Assembly: GCA_965651265.1 (NCBI GenBank)
Contig: CBFGRV010000105.1
Span: forward strand, 1-7,567
DNA: 7,567 nucleotides
Origin: CBFGRV01 sp965651265
GTDB taxonomy: Bacteria > Bacteroidota > Rhodothermia > Rhodothermales > VXPQ01
Direction of reading: 5' to 3'
Shown here: positions 1 to 7,232 of the stretch, piece by piece
Layout of the letters: each line of letters begins with the position of its first letter
Position numbering within the stretch: position 1 is the stretch's first letter
The notes under the pieces: generated by a model
Told to the model about the DNA's origin: nothing
The model's input: the letters and a program-made list of their open reading frames with translations, nothing else
The model's database searches: none
Position numbers and translations under genes: made by a program

Positions 1-2
1 CG

Positions 3-1397
3 TGGAATCACGACATCGCCACGTGGAGCCCATCCGGCATTCCCCTCGAGGCCGACGGCCCCAGCGTGAACTACGGAGGCCGGTGGGTTGACCATACGGT
101 GAAAGCCCGGCTGAACCTGGGTCCGGACCCGCGCTGGGCATTCCTGGATACCGTGCTCGTCCGCACGGCGCATCTCATCGCCTCGTGGGTCGCATTCGAT
201 CTGGACGGGGAAGTCATGGGGGACGGCGCCACGGGGAATCGCGTCGCCGGAACGTGGTTGAAAGACCTCCAGCAGTGGGACCCGCAGGTGATGCTGGGCT
301 TCACGGCTCTATACTGTAAGCCGGAGTTCGACTTCGTCGGATGTCGGATCGGGCTGCGGATGTACAAGCGGGATAACCGCATCATGTGGGACTCCCCGCG
401 GGGGCAGGCGGCATCCATCCTTCAACTCAACGGATACAGCGCGCCTGCGGGGAGCGGCACATCGACGCGGGAGCTCCGCACCGGCTCGCCATGGCCCGAG
501 GCAACCGGTGTCGAGCTCAAAGGCTTCGTGGGCGAGCATGGAGGATGGGCCGATATCGTCAACGAGGTCGCCGCCAAGGGTGATCACCGCTCCTGGGCCT
601 ACGCGCATCCTCGAGCGGAGACGCCCGATCAGGTTCGGCTCTTCTCCAGGGAGCATCCCGTCTTCCGATTCCGCCGGGGCACTGGCCCGGATGGCCGCCG
701 CTTTAGCTACATGCTCGAGCACTTCTCCGCCTTCGGGCGCGCCAACGTGCCCAGCTATGGCGAGTTCGGCGGGGGGAAGGTGGCCATGATGGCCATCGAC
801 GACATGGGTCCGATCATCGTGTCGGACCGGTTCGAGCATACCCGTGGTTGGTGGGAAAAAGAGAATCGTGAGCACTGGCCACTCGAGGATTTCTGGATAC
901 GGTGGGCGGACGGTGGTGAATCGTACTTCTCGCACGGAGACAAGGTAATGGATGATGCCGAGGTGACCGTCCGCGATGACGGCATCGATTATGCCTATGA
1001 GTGGAACGAATCCATATCCATCCGCAAATCCTTTCGGGATCTGGCGGATGGAATCGAGGTGACGCTTCACTTCAGCTATGCGGGTGATGAGGATGTGCAG
1101 GAGGCCACGTACCGGATTCCGCTCGTAGATAAAGGGACGTTGCTGGAGTATACCTCCGGATCGGAATGGGTGGACGTGACGACCGACTATTCACCACCTG
1201 TGGCCCGGCTGCGGCTCACGCGTAACGGTAGGCACGCGTACATCGACTTCGATACGCCCCGGCGCGTGCGATGGACAGGGAGGAAATTTCATGATCGCAT
1301 CCGCAACCGAGTGACGCCCATCCACATCCTCCTGAACGATGGCGGCCCCCTGGATGAGCTGTCCCTCACATACCGGATCCGAACGCGCTTGCAATGA
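3..1397 (+). CDS. Unrecognised tryptophan-rich protein, 5' end outside window
   Basis: The frame is open from the left edge to a TGA at 1395-1397, giving 464 visible residues. A GTG at 66 could be read as a start, but it has no Shine-Dalgarno sequence. The codons before it (starting WNHDIATWSPSG) read like the same protein, so the gene most likely begins upstream of the window. I do not recognise the family. The visible part has no membrane segment and only two cysteines (in LYCKPEF and VGCRIG). It has about 19 tryptophans, roughly three times the usual share, and many aromatic-rich beta-strand-like stretches such as DFWIRWADGGESYFSHGD. The C-terminal ~130 residues alternate polar and hydrophobic residues, as in a beta-sandwich (for example DAEVTVRDDGIDYAYEW, then GIEVTLHFSYAG). 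Aromatic-rich beta proteins of this look are often carbohydrate-active or substrate-binding, but no catalytic motif was identified. Codon use matches the neighbours. An exported hydrolase follows on the same strand 88 bp downstream. Confidence 0.8.
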   Translation, partial: WNHDIATWSPSGIPLEADGPSVNYGGRWVDHTVKARLNLGPDPRWAFLDTVLVRTAHLIASWVAFDLDGEVMGDGATGNRVAGTWLKDLQQWDPQVMLGFTALYCKPEFDFVGCRIGLRMYKRDNRIMWDSPRGQAASILQLNGYSAPAGSGTSTRELRTGSPWPEATGVELKGFVGEHGGWADIVNEVAAKGDHRSWAYAHPRAETPDQVRLFSREHPVFRFRRGTGPDGRRFSYMLEHFSAFGRANVPSYGEFGGGKVAMMAIDDMGPIIVSDRFEHTRGWWEKENREHWPLEDFWIRWADGGESYFSHGDKVMDDAEVTVRDDGIDYAYEWNESISIRKSFRDLADGIEVTLHFSYAGDEDVQEATYRIPLVDKGTLLEYTSGSEWVDVTTDYSPPVARLRLTRNGRHAYIDFDTPRRVRWTGRKFHDRIRNRVTPIHILLNDGGPLDELSLTYRIRTRLQ

Positions 1398-1485
1398 GCA
1401 TCGGTGCGTCGCTCGCATCGTGCGGCAAATTCTCATGATCTGTACCTTCTCGGCGCGTTTCCTCCCTCACAAAGATCCATCCAAG

Positions 1486-2970
1486 ATGCTCCGCAGACTA
1501 CACGCTCTCCATCTCCTTCTCCTGCTTCTGATTGCCCTGCCGGCTTCCGGAGTTGCGCAGCCCGCATCGCTGGCCGGGCTCGATGTTTACATCGAGTCGG
1601 CGATGGCTGATTGGGAGGTCCCCGGCCTCGCGATTGCCGTTGTGAAGGATGATGAGGTCATTTACGCTCGCGGCTTCGGCGTCACCGAGATTGGAGGGAA
1701 TCAGCCCGTGGACGAGCACACCATGTTCGCCATCGCTTCCACCACGAAAGCCTTCACAGCGGCGGCTCTCGGCATTCTGGTGGATGAGGGCAAGATTGCA
1801 TGGGATGATCCGGTCCGCAAGCACCTGCCGCTCTTCTCCGTGGCCGATCCGTACATCTCGCGGGAGATGACGATACGTGATTTGCTGACGCATCGCACGG
1901 GCCTCGCGGGCCACAACAATCTGTGGATCGCTTCGCCGTTCGATCGGGATGAGCTCGTCCGGCGGCTGCGATTCCTGCCGCAGGAGAGCGGTTTTCGAAG
2001 CGAGTATCGCTATAACAACCTCATGTACATCGTCGCCGGCGAGGTCGTCGAGGCGGCCAGTGGGATGTTGTGGGATGACTTCCTCGAACAGCGCATCTTT
2101 GAGCCCCTTGGAATGACACGCACCACGACCCGATCGGCCGACGTTGATGCGGCCGAGAACGTGACGTCCTCACATGCCAGGGTCGATGGGAAGATCAGAC
2201 CAATCGGTCGGCGCAATTACGATGCACTCGGCGGAGGCGGATCCATTTTCTCGACGGTACACGACATGGCGCAATGGGTGCGCCTTCACCTCGCGAAAGG
2301 CGAGTTCGACGGCCGGCGGATCATCGACGAAGAAACCATCGACGAGATGCATGAGCCGCAAGTGGTGATCCGCATCGGTGATTCGGACCGCAAGCTCTTT
2401 CCGGATCGAATGCTGTCCGCCTACGGACTTGGATGGCGTATCCACGACTACCGCGGCAGAAAAGTGGTACAGCACACCGGTTGGGTGAACTACACACGCA
2501 CCCAGGTCGGGATGATACCCTCAGAAGGCATCGGGATGGTGGCGTTTTCGAACAGTGATTTCAGCGGCCTCCATTCTGCCTTGATGTACCGCGTGTTCGA
2601 CATCCTCCTCGGTGCTCCGGAGATGGACTGGAGCAGCGCGATGCTGGAGAACTCCTCGGGGTCGGGAGGCAGTCAAATGACCCGGGTAGCCGGCACGAGT
2701 CCGTCCCTCGATCTGATCCGATATGCGGGTGTCTACACCGATTCGCTCTACGGCTCAGTCCGCGTCGATCTGGAGAACGGCGGCTTGGTTCTCCGCTACT
2801 CGCAGGAGTACGTGGCCGATCTCGAGCACTGGCACTTCAACACGTTCCGGGCCCGCTGGCGACCCACCGGATTCGGAGGTACGTTCGCCACGTTCTCGCT
2901 CGATCATCGCGGAGAAATCGAGTCGCTCGACCTCCGCGGATTCACGACGTTCGATCGACGGGACGAATAG
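1486..2970 (+). CDS. Exported serine hydrolase, beta-lactamase/peptidase S12 family, with C-terminal DUF3471-like domain
   Basis: The 494-residue protein starts at ATG 1486. The frame is open upstream to 1339, but only this start puts a signal peptide at the N-terminus: MLRRLHALH, a run of leucines, then ALPASGVAQ with likely cleavage near residue 25. Residues ~30-380 form the penicillin-recognising serine hydrolase fold (class C beta-lactamase, D-aminopeptidase, esterase EstB type). The nucleophile motif is S85-T-T-K88 in MFAIASTTKAFTA, the second motif is Y176-N-N178, and the third is H330-T-G332 in VVQHTGWV. All three catalytic elements are intact, so an active periplasmic hydrolase is expected. 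Residues ~405-494 (YAGVYTDSLYGSV, then LEHWHFNTFRARW) match the DUF3471 beta domain often found at the end of such enzymes. The substrate (D-amino peptide, ester or beta-lactam) cannot be read from sequence. Many members are not resistance enzymes. No clear ribosome-binding site is seen upstream. The gene ends 8 bp from the convergent DUF3224 gene. Confidence 0.93.
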   Translation: MLRRLHALHLLLLLLIALPASGVAQPASLAGLDVYIESAMADWEVPGLAIAVVKDDEVIYARGFGVTEIGGNQPVDEHTMFAIASTTKAFTAAALGILVDEGKIAWDDPVRKHLPLFSVADPYISREMTIRDLLTHRTGLAGHNNLWIASPFDRDELVRRLRFLPQESGFRSEYRYNNLMYIVAGEVVEAASGMLWDDFLEQRIFEPLGMTRTTTRSADVDAAENVTSSHARVDGKIRPIGRRNYDALGGGGSIFSTVHDMAQWVRLHLAKGEFDGRRIIDEETIDEMHEPQVVIRIGDSDRKLFPDRMLSAYGLGWRIHDYRGRKVVQHTGWVNYTRTQVGMIPSEGIGMVAFSNSDFSGLHSALMYRVFDILLGAPEMDWSSAMLENSSGSGGSQMTRVAGTSPSLDLIRYAGVYTDSLYGSVRVDLENGGLVLRYSQEYVADLEHWHFNTFRARWRPTGFGGTFATFSLDHRGEIESLDLRGFTTFDRRDE

Positions 2971-2978
2971 CCCGTGGA

Positions 2979-3377
2979 TCAGTCCGGTAGGGAGTATTCG
3001 AGCTCGTACAGATGCTCGTCGTTGAAGATGGTGATCGAGATCCTGCCCTGAATCCCCTCCAGTTCTCCTGTGCCGGAATCGGGCACGACGGTGATCGTCA
3101 ATCGCTCGAAGCCACGCTCGACCGTGCCGCTGTGCTGCAGCGCGAACGTTCCGGAGCGGCCATCCAACCGGGCGTCAATGCGCTCGATGGCTACGTACGC
3201 GCCCGAATCCTCAGAGGCCGTGTCGAGAGTGAGCATCTCCCCGACACCCGTGCCCTCCAGGTCGCCGCGATACTGTTTCTCCAGGAGATACCTCGTAACG
3301 CCGGCGTCTTCGGCGGCCACATTCCCGGACGCCGGCGTTAGGGTCAGCTCGAATCGTCCGCTTGCATTATGCGTCAC
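2979..3377 (-). CDS. DUF3224 family protein
   Basis: The 132-residue protein has the family's usual length (about 130). It matches the DUF3224 pattern throughout: an N-terminal ASGRFELTLTP strand, then KQYRGDLEGTGVGEML (residues 34-49), GAYVAIERIDARLDGRSGTF (59-78) followed directly by ALQHSGT, and VVPDSGTGELEGIQG (97-111). The family is a small soluble beta-barrel of unknown biochemical role. There is no signal peptide or membrane segment. The start is GTG at 3377. No ATG is available between the previous in-frame stop and the conserved N-terminal strand, and MTHNASGRFEL fits the usual family start. The upstream sequence (CAGCCTCCTAATATT) contains no Shine-Dalgarno sequence, so it may be translated by coupling to mscL, whose stop codon is 21 nt upstream in the same frame. 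Family assignment is confident; function is unknown. Confidence 0.9.
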   Translation of the reverse strand: MTHNASGRFELTLTPASGNVAAEDAGVTRYLLEKQYRGDLEGTGVGEMLTLDTASEDSGAYVAIERIDARLDGRSGTFALQHSGTVERGFERLTITVVPDSGTGELEGIQGRISITIFNDEHLYELEYSLPD

Positions 3378-3398
3378 AATATTAGGAGGCTGGTGAGC

Positions 3399-3851
3399 TC
3401 AAAGCCGTGCGGATGAGGCCTGACTTCGCAGGATATCCCGGATCTCGGACAACAACACTTCCTCGGCGGAGGGCGCCGGAGGAGTGTCCGGTTCTGCGGC
3501 CTCTGCCGCCTTCATGGCCATAAGGCGGTTCATGTTCTTGACCACGATGAACAGCACGAAGGCAACGATGAGAAAGGCAATGATTGCGTTCAGGAATAAT
3601 CCATAACCCAGGACGACGGCGCCGGCTTCTCGCGCGGCCTCAACGGAAGTAAATACCTGTCCGGTTGGATTGCGCAAGGTCACAAAGAGATTGCTGAAGT
3701 CCGGCACGCTGACGAGCGCGGCGATAACGGGCATGATGATGTCATTGACGAGAGACTGCACTACGGTTGCGAAGGCCGCACCGATAATGATACCCACCGC
3801 CATGTCGACCATGTTACCCTTGAGGGCAAATTCCTTGAATTCCTTGAGCAT
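3399..3851 (-). CDS. mscL: Large-conductance mechanosensitive channel MscL
   Basis: MscL is a homopentameric inner-membrane channel that opens under membrane tension to release solutes during hypo-osmotic shock. ATG 3851 gives 150 residues, against 136 in E. coli. The open frame continues 58 codons upstream, but only this start gives the canonical amphipathic N-terminus MLKEFKEFALKGNMVDMAVG. TM1 spans about residues 14-45 (VDMAVGIIIGAAFATVV) and TM2 about 78-106 (YGLFLNAIIAFLIVAFVLF). A C-terminal cytoplasmic helix EEVLLSEIRDIL closely matches the E. coli EEVLLTEIRDLL segment. By alignment with E. coli, the hydrophobic gate residues L19 and V23 are replaced by M17 and I21, and G22 and G26 are kept as G20 and G24. 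The periplasmic loop is somewhat longer than in E. coli (includes GQVFTSVEAAREAG). A possible -10 box (TATATT, - strand, 3890-3895) lies 38 bp upstream without a good -35. It is probably co-transcribed with the DUF3224 gene downstream. Confidence 0.97.
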   Translation of the reverse strand: MLKEFKEFALKGNMVDMAVGIIIGAAFATVVQSLVNDIIMPVIAALVSVPDFSNLFVTLRNPTGQVFTSVEAAREAGAVVLGYGLFLNAIIAFLIVAFVLFIVVKNMNRLMAMKAAEAAEPDTPPAPSAEEVLLSEIRDILRSQASSARL

Positions 3852-3960
3852 CGTGTCACTCGTTGGGTGAGAGATGTAGATCCTGAAGCAATATAGGCAC
3901 TCGAGTCCAACTGAGTACCTCGAAATCGGTCCGATCCCTTCTGAAGGAAAGACATGGGTG

Positions 3961-4002
3961 GCAACAAGAAAAGAGGCCGAGAGCTTCGCGCCCTCGGCCT
4001 CT
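3961..4002 (-). terminator. Rho-independent terminator after the pilin-like gene
   Basis: Read on the - strand, a perfect 10-bp GC-rich stem (AGAGGCCGAG pairing with CTCGGCCTCT; + positions 3993-4002 and 3972-3981) encloses an 11-nt loop. It is followed directly by a T-rich tract (TTTCTTGTT, 3971-3963). It lies about 40 bp after the stop of the 4046-5206 gene and more than 100 bp before the mscL start. It therefore separates that gene's transcript from mscL. On the + strand there is no T-tract after the stem, so it works in one direction only. Confidence 0.85.
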
Positions 4003-4045
4003 CTGGGTGGTGACATCAGCCTCAACTTCCGGCCTCAGAGCCGGT

Positions 4046-5206
4046 TTACCACTCGCTGTAAGCAACCTGATTGTAATAGACCTCGGGATCCTCAAAGATT
4101 GTGGTCAGAGCAGGTGAAGCCTTGCGGTAGAGAATGTCCGGCGTACCCGAGAGCGTGACGGTTCCCTTGCTCGTGATGCTGCCGTACACGCGCGGCGTTC
4201 CCTTCAATTCAACGCCACCTTCCGAGTAGATCTGGCCATACAGATCGGCGTTTCCGCTCATGGTTACCTTACCGCTGGCGTAGAGTGCGATATTGCTCTC
4301 GTCGGAGCCGGTGTACGTGGAGGAGCCGCGGAAATTACCGCTCAGGGTGATATCCCCCTCGACGATGAATAGTGCGTATCCATTGATCTGCACCCCACCG
4401 GAGGCGGAAAGGTCTCCGTTGATATGCCATACAAATGGATTCTCCCGGGTGCCAGGAAGATTGTACGTGCCGGAGAGTTGCACCTCGCCGGTCGACGATT
4501 TATCGACGTTGACCTTGCTCAGGAACTTTGCGGCGTCAAACTCCGGAATCTCGATCTTTGAGACCTGACGCGATACCGGCTCGTTCGTAGGATTGGAGTA
4601 CGGGTTGAACGTCTTGGTCAATGCAGTCGCAGGCGATCCGCTGGCTCCAGTTACGTACGTCCCAAATCCGCGGACTGTAGCAGCCATCCCCTTTATCGTC
4701 AGCATGCCGTTCGTGTGCATGTTGGCGTTGAGCGTATTGTCCTCGTTGCCGTCCACGTACAGATCCATCAGGATATTGCCATTCAGCTGAAGGTCCTTGT
4801 CCGTGATGACAGCGTAACGCATGAAGGGCGGGGCGATATCGGCGATGTCCACGCTCAGCTCCTTTCGGATGCTGGACTTGATCTGGAAGTCGACGTCCGT
4901 GCCGTCGGCGGCCGTAGCAACACCCTTCGCCGAGATGGTGGCAACGTCGCCGTCTCGCGTGATGCTGACGTTGTAGTCGGTACCTGTATACGTGCCCTTC
5001 AGCTGAGCCGGCGCGGCGTCGAAGTTGTCGGCGAGGGCCTGCTTGGCACGGTTGTATCCGGCAAGGGCGGCGTTGCGGGCTAGCACTTCGTACTGGTGCT
5101 TCGACAGCCGCGCCTCTGCCTGTCGGGCATCGTCTTTAGCTGCCAACGAGTACATCGATCCCATTGCAAGTGAGGCCGCGATAATGAGGAGGGCTGCCTT
5201 TCCCAT
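4046..5206 (-). CDS. Membrane-anchored pilin/PilX-like protein with C-terminal bactofilin-like beta-helix repeats
   Basis: The protein has 386 residues and starts at ATG 5206. Residues 1-22 (MGKAALLIIAASLAMGSMYS) form one hydrophobic helix. It is followed by a long polar helix, DDARQAEARLSKHQYEVLAR then NAALAGYNRAKQAL, the arrangement of type IV pilin and PilX-like minor pilins. There is no G|FTLIE-type prepilin peptidase site. A beta-rich region follows. From about residue 264 to 360 there are turns of a right-handed beta-helix. Three are tandem 18-residue repeats at 312-329, 330-347 and a partial 348-360, with pattern G-x-V-x-[LM]-x-G-[NT]-[AP]-x-[LV]-Y-G-x-I-x-S. This resembles polymer-forming bactofilin domains and the beta-solenoid tails of some PilX-type proteins. 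It is likely anchored in the inner membrane with the repeat domain outside, either as a pilus or surface component or as a scaffold. It is a monocistronic gene by context, with its own promoter candidate and terminator. No other pilus gene is visible nearby. The exact role is not established. Confidence 0.85.
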   Translation of the reverse strand: MGKAALLIIAASLAMGSMYSLAAKDDARQAEARLSKHQYEVLARNAALAGYNRAKQALADNFDAAPAQLKGTYTGTDYNVSITRDGDVATISAKGVATAADGTDVDFQIKSSIRKELSVDIADIAPPFMRYAVITDKDLQLNGNILMDLYVDGNEDNTLNANMHTNGMLTIKGMAATVRGFGTYVTGASGSPATALTKTFNPYSNPTNEPVSRQVSKIEIPEFDAAKFLSKVNVDKSSTGEVQLSGTYNLPGTRENPFVWHINGDLSASGGVQINGYALFIVEGDITLSGNFRGSSTYTGSDESNIALYASGKVTMSGNADLYGQIYSEGGVELKGTPRVYGSITSKGTVTLSGTPDILYRKASPALTTIFEDPEVYYNQVAYSEW

Positions 5207-5309
5207 GATTCGGTTCGATTCGGTGATAAACCTTGTGGATGCGCCGGCAGATCTGGTAGTGTCTTCGCCGGGCAGTCACAGGTATCGCGGAGCAGGCCCT
5301 TTTTTGAAT

Positions 5310-5338
5310 AGGATAACTCGAGGAAAATGGCGTGTCAG
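5310..5338 (-). promoter_or_regulatory. Candidate sigma70-type promoter for the pilin-like gene
   Basis: On the - strand a -35-like CTGACA (5338-5333; five of six consensus bases) is followed by exactly 17 bp and a -10-like TATCCT (5315-5310; four of six). This would start transcription near 5303, giving a ~100-nt leader before ATG 5206. It lies in the 183-bp gap between the GH140-remnant stop and the pilin-like start. This is a by-eye match only. A lineage using Bacteroidota-type promoters would need a different -7/-33 pattern, which I did not find here. Confidence 0.35.
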
Positions 5339-5389
5339 AATACCGAAAATTGCATAGGCGCATATCCCGGAATTCCTAAGTAAGAGTGC

Positions 5390-5797
5390 TTACCACTTGC
5401 CCGGCGCGGGGAAGCCAGCCCCCTCGTCGTCGACAACGAGTACCCAGTCGTTCCCGCGACCGGGTTCGCCGGGAGGGTCGAAGAGATGCATCCCCCTGGC
5501 CGGGAATGAGCCGATTTCGGTGGACACGCCCATCCTTGGATCGAACCACCACGCCCGAACGCGGTCGACGTCGAGTCGGCTCAAGTCCAGGCGCAGCGAA
5601 AGGCCGAACGGCGTGTAGGCGATCATCGTGTGGAGCAATTCCCAGGCCGTGTCTCCGAGCCAGAAGAAAGGGGCTCCATCATCCGTCACAATGCGACGGC
5701 CGTCGTGCGATACGTGCAGGTTGGACTGCGCCACCACGACCGGTCCGCACGCCGGCGCGACCGTCAGCACGCCCAACAGGATCAGGGTCACCCTCAT
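5390..5797 (-). pseudogene. GH140/DUF4038 glycosidase remnant with in-frame loss of the catalytic core
   Basis: The intact open frame encodes 135 residues from ATG 5797. Residues 1-24 form a signal peptide (MRVTLILLGVLTVAPACG...VVAQ). Residues 27-56 match the very start of the DUF4038/apiosidase-like GH140 catalytic domain (LHVSHDGRRIVTDDGAPFFW then LGDTAWELLH). Residues 58-135 match the C-terminal domain that normally closes these enzymes (Collagen_bind_2 type): IAYTPFGLSLRLDLSRL, VRAWWFDPRMG, then PPGEPGRGNDWVLVVDD. Full-length family members have about 430-480 residues, so some 300 or more residues of the TIM barrel, including the catalytic acids, are missing. The junction lies near residue 56-57, around position 5630. 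Because both ends are in frame, the product could still be made and exported, but it cannot be an active glycosidase. It starts 13 bp after the MATE stop codon, so it is probably in the same transcript. No strong ribosome-binding site is seen. An assembly join across a collapsed region is the main alternative. Confidence 0.8.
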
Positions 5798-5810
5798 TAT
5801 GTGGCTTGCT

Positions 5811-7232
5811 CTAAACGACCTTCAATTTCCACGCGCCCCGGCGGAACCACCATACACCTACGCCGGCATACATAACTTCGGCGGAAGCGATGGCCACAAC
5901 GATTCCCTGCACCCCCCATCCGGCGGGATGGGCAAGAACATACGCCAGGGGCAGCTGGAAGAGCCAATAGCACAGCAGATTGATCCATGTTGGTGTAGCC
6001 GTATCGCCGGCGCCGTTGAACGCTTGCACCATCACCGTCCCTACCGCGAGGAAGGGGTATGTATATGCCACATATCGAAGAAGCTTCGATCCAATCACGA
6101 TCACTCCCTCGTGGGACGAGAAGAATCCCATCAGGTGATTGTCAAAGAATAGCGTCAACGCGCCTACAATGGCCAGGAAGCCGGCATTGGCGGCACTCGT
6201 AATCCACACGGCTCGCTCTGCGCGATCCGGTCTTCCGGCGCCGAGATTCTGTCCCACGAGCGTGGCCGCAGCGTTTGCCATACCCCAACACGGGAGTAGC
6301 GCAAAGATGATGATGCGAATTCCGATCGTGTAACCTGCAACCGCAACGCTGCCGAAGCCCGCCACCAGCCGGATGATGAGCAGCCAGGAAGCCGATCCGA
6401 TCACGTATTGCACCATACCAGGGCCGGCTACACGGAAGATTCTGGCTATCACCGCTCTGGTCCATTGAACGGCCTCTCGATTCAACCGAAGCCGACCGGT
6501 GCCTGCGATGAGCAGATGGATCTGATAGGCCACGCCCGCCGCACGCGCAACCGCAGTTGCCACGGCGGCGCCCGCAATCCCCATCTCCGGAAAGGGACCG
6601 ATCCCGAAAATCAGCACCGGATCGAGCACGACGTTCAGCCCGTTCGAAAACGCCAGGACGCGCATGGCCATCGCGGCGTCGCCGGCACCGCGAAATACAC
6701 CGTTGATTAGCATCAGCAGCAGGATGAATGCGGTCGAGGCGAACAGGATGACGCCATAGGTGGCGCCCAACTCGACCACCGCATCGGACGCCCCCATCAG
6801 GCGCATCAAGTCCTCGGTGAAGACTATCCCGCCGATGGCCAGTGGCGCCGAGATCAGTACGGCTACCACAATGCCCTGAAAGGCCGTCGCAGACGCTGCC
6901 CGTGATTCTTTCTCGCCGATTCGGCGCGCCACCATGGCAGTTACCGCCATGGTCAGCCCGACACCGATCGCGAACACGATGACGAGCAACGAGGCCACGA
7001 TGCCTACTGCTGCCACCGCCTCCGCACCCAGACGGCTTACGAAGAAGATGTCAGCCAGCTCGAAGACGGACTGAAGCAACATCTCCAGGATCATCGGCAC
7101 GGACAGAATGAGAACAGCCCATCCGAGATGCCCGGATGTGTAGTCCCGCTCCCCACCTGATAACGCGCTACGAAGCGCCTGGCCGAGGATGCGTAGTTTG
7201 CTTGTGGAGAGAGCTGATAGGAGACGTTGCAT
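5811..7232 (-). CDS. MATE family multidrug/toxin efflux transporter
   Basis: The 473-residue protein is a typical MATE-length 12-helix inner-membrane antiporter, which exports organic cations or other compounds using Na+ or H+ gradients. The N-terminal part has RDYTSGHLGWAV then LSVPMILEMLLQSVFELADI, where the family's TM1 proline and an acidic residue in FELADIFFV are present. The two halves show the internal duplication of the family: FRGAGDAAMAM (180-190) in the first half mirrors FNGAGDTATPT (405-415) in the second. Other typical segments are LDPVLIFGIGPFPEMGIAGA (203-222) and TLVGQNLGAGRPDRAERAV (324-342). The closing RRGAWKLKVV tail is short and basic. ATG 7232 leaves about 29 residues before the conserved RDYTSG. 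No other ATG fits. No Shine-Dalgarno sequence precedes it, and the leader folds into a strong nested stem-loop reaching the start codon. The substrate cannot be inferred. The GH140 remnant follows 13 bp downstream. Confidence 0.96.
   Translation of the reverse strand: MQRLLSALSTSKLRILGQALRSALSGGERDYTSGHLGWAVLILSVPMILEMLLQSVFELADIFFVSRLGAEAVAAVGIVASLLVIVFAIGVGLTMAVTAMVARRIGEKESRAASATAFQGIVVAVLISAPLAIGGIVFTEDLMRLMGASDAVVELGATYGVILFASTAFILLLMLINGVFRGAGDAAMAMRVLAFSNGLNVVLDPVLIFGIGPFPEMGIAGAAVATAVARAAGVAYQIHLLIAGTGRLRLNREAVQWTRAVIARIFRVAGPGMVQYVIGSASWLLIIRLVAGFGSVAVAGYTIGIRIIIFALLPCWGMANAAATLVGQNLGAGRPDRAERAVWITSAANAGFLAIVGALTLFFDNHLMGFFSSHEGVIVIGSKLLRYVAYTYPFLAVGTVMVQAFNGAGDTATPTWINLLCYWLFQLPLAYVLAHPAGWGVQGIVVAIASAEVMYAGVGVWWFRRGAWKLKVV

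Noticed and set aside
309..1070. Long - strand open frame (253 codons) opposite the left-edge gene
   Set aside because: It is antisense to a better-supported + frame that spans the whole region with coherent beta-protein composition. Its translation shows no recognisable domain and no continuity with other - strand genes.
1339..1485. Upstream ATG extension of the serine hydrolase, starting inside the preceding gene
   Set aside because: It would add 49 residues before the signal peptide and overlap the previous CDS by 59 bp. The signal peptide defines ATG 1486 as the start.
3384..3416. + strand AGGAGG (3384-3389) followed by GTG, looking like a strong ribosome-binding site
   Set aside because: The frame from GTG 3393 stops after seven codons and the site falls between two - strand genes, so it is a chance match.
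3924..3936. Short palindrome ATCGGTCCGAT upstream of mscL, considered as an operator
   Set aside because: Arms are only 5 bp, a length expected by chance in this GC-rich DNA. There is no second copy or regulator gene to support it.
3852..4025. 58-codon upstream extension of mscL
   Set aside because: It would place unrelated sequence before the conserved MscL N-terminus and run through the terminator stem at 3972-4002.
5270..5305. T6 run (5300-5305) after a possible GGGC/GCCC stem on the + strand, resembling a terminator
   Set aside because: The stem is only 4 bp with a 22-nt loop and no + strand gene ends nearby.
5628..6152. + strand open frame of 174 codons
   Set aside because: It crosses the end of the MATE gene and the start of the GH140 remnant on the opposite strand, both recognised by homology. 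Its translation has no family features.
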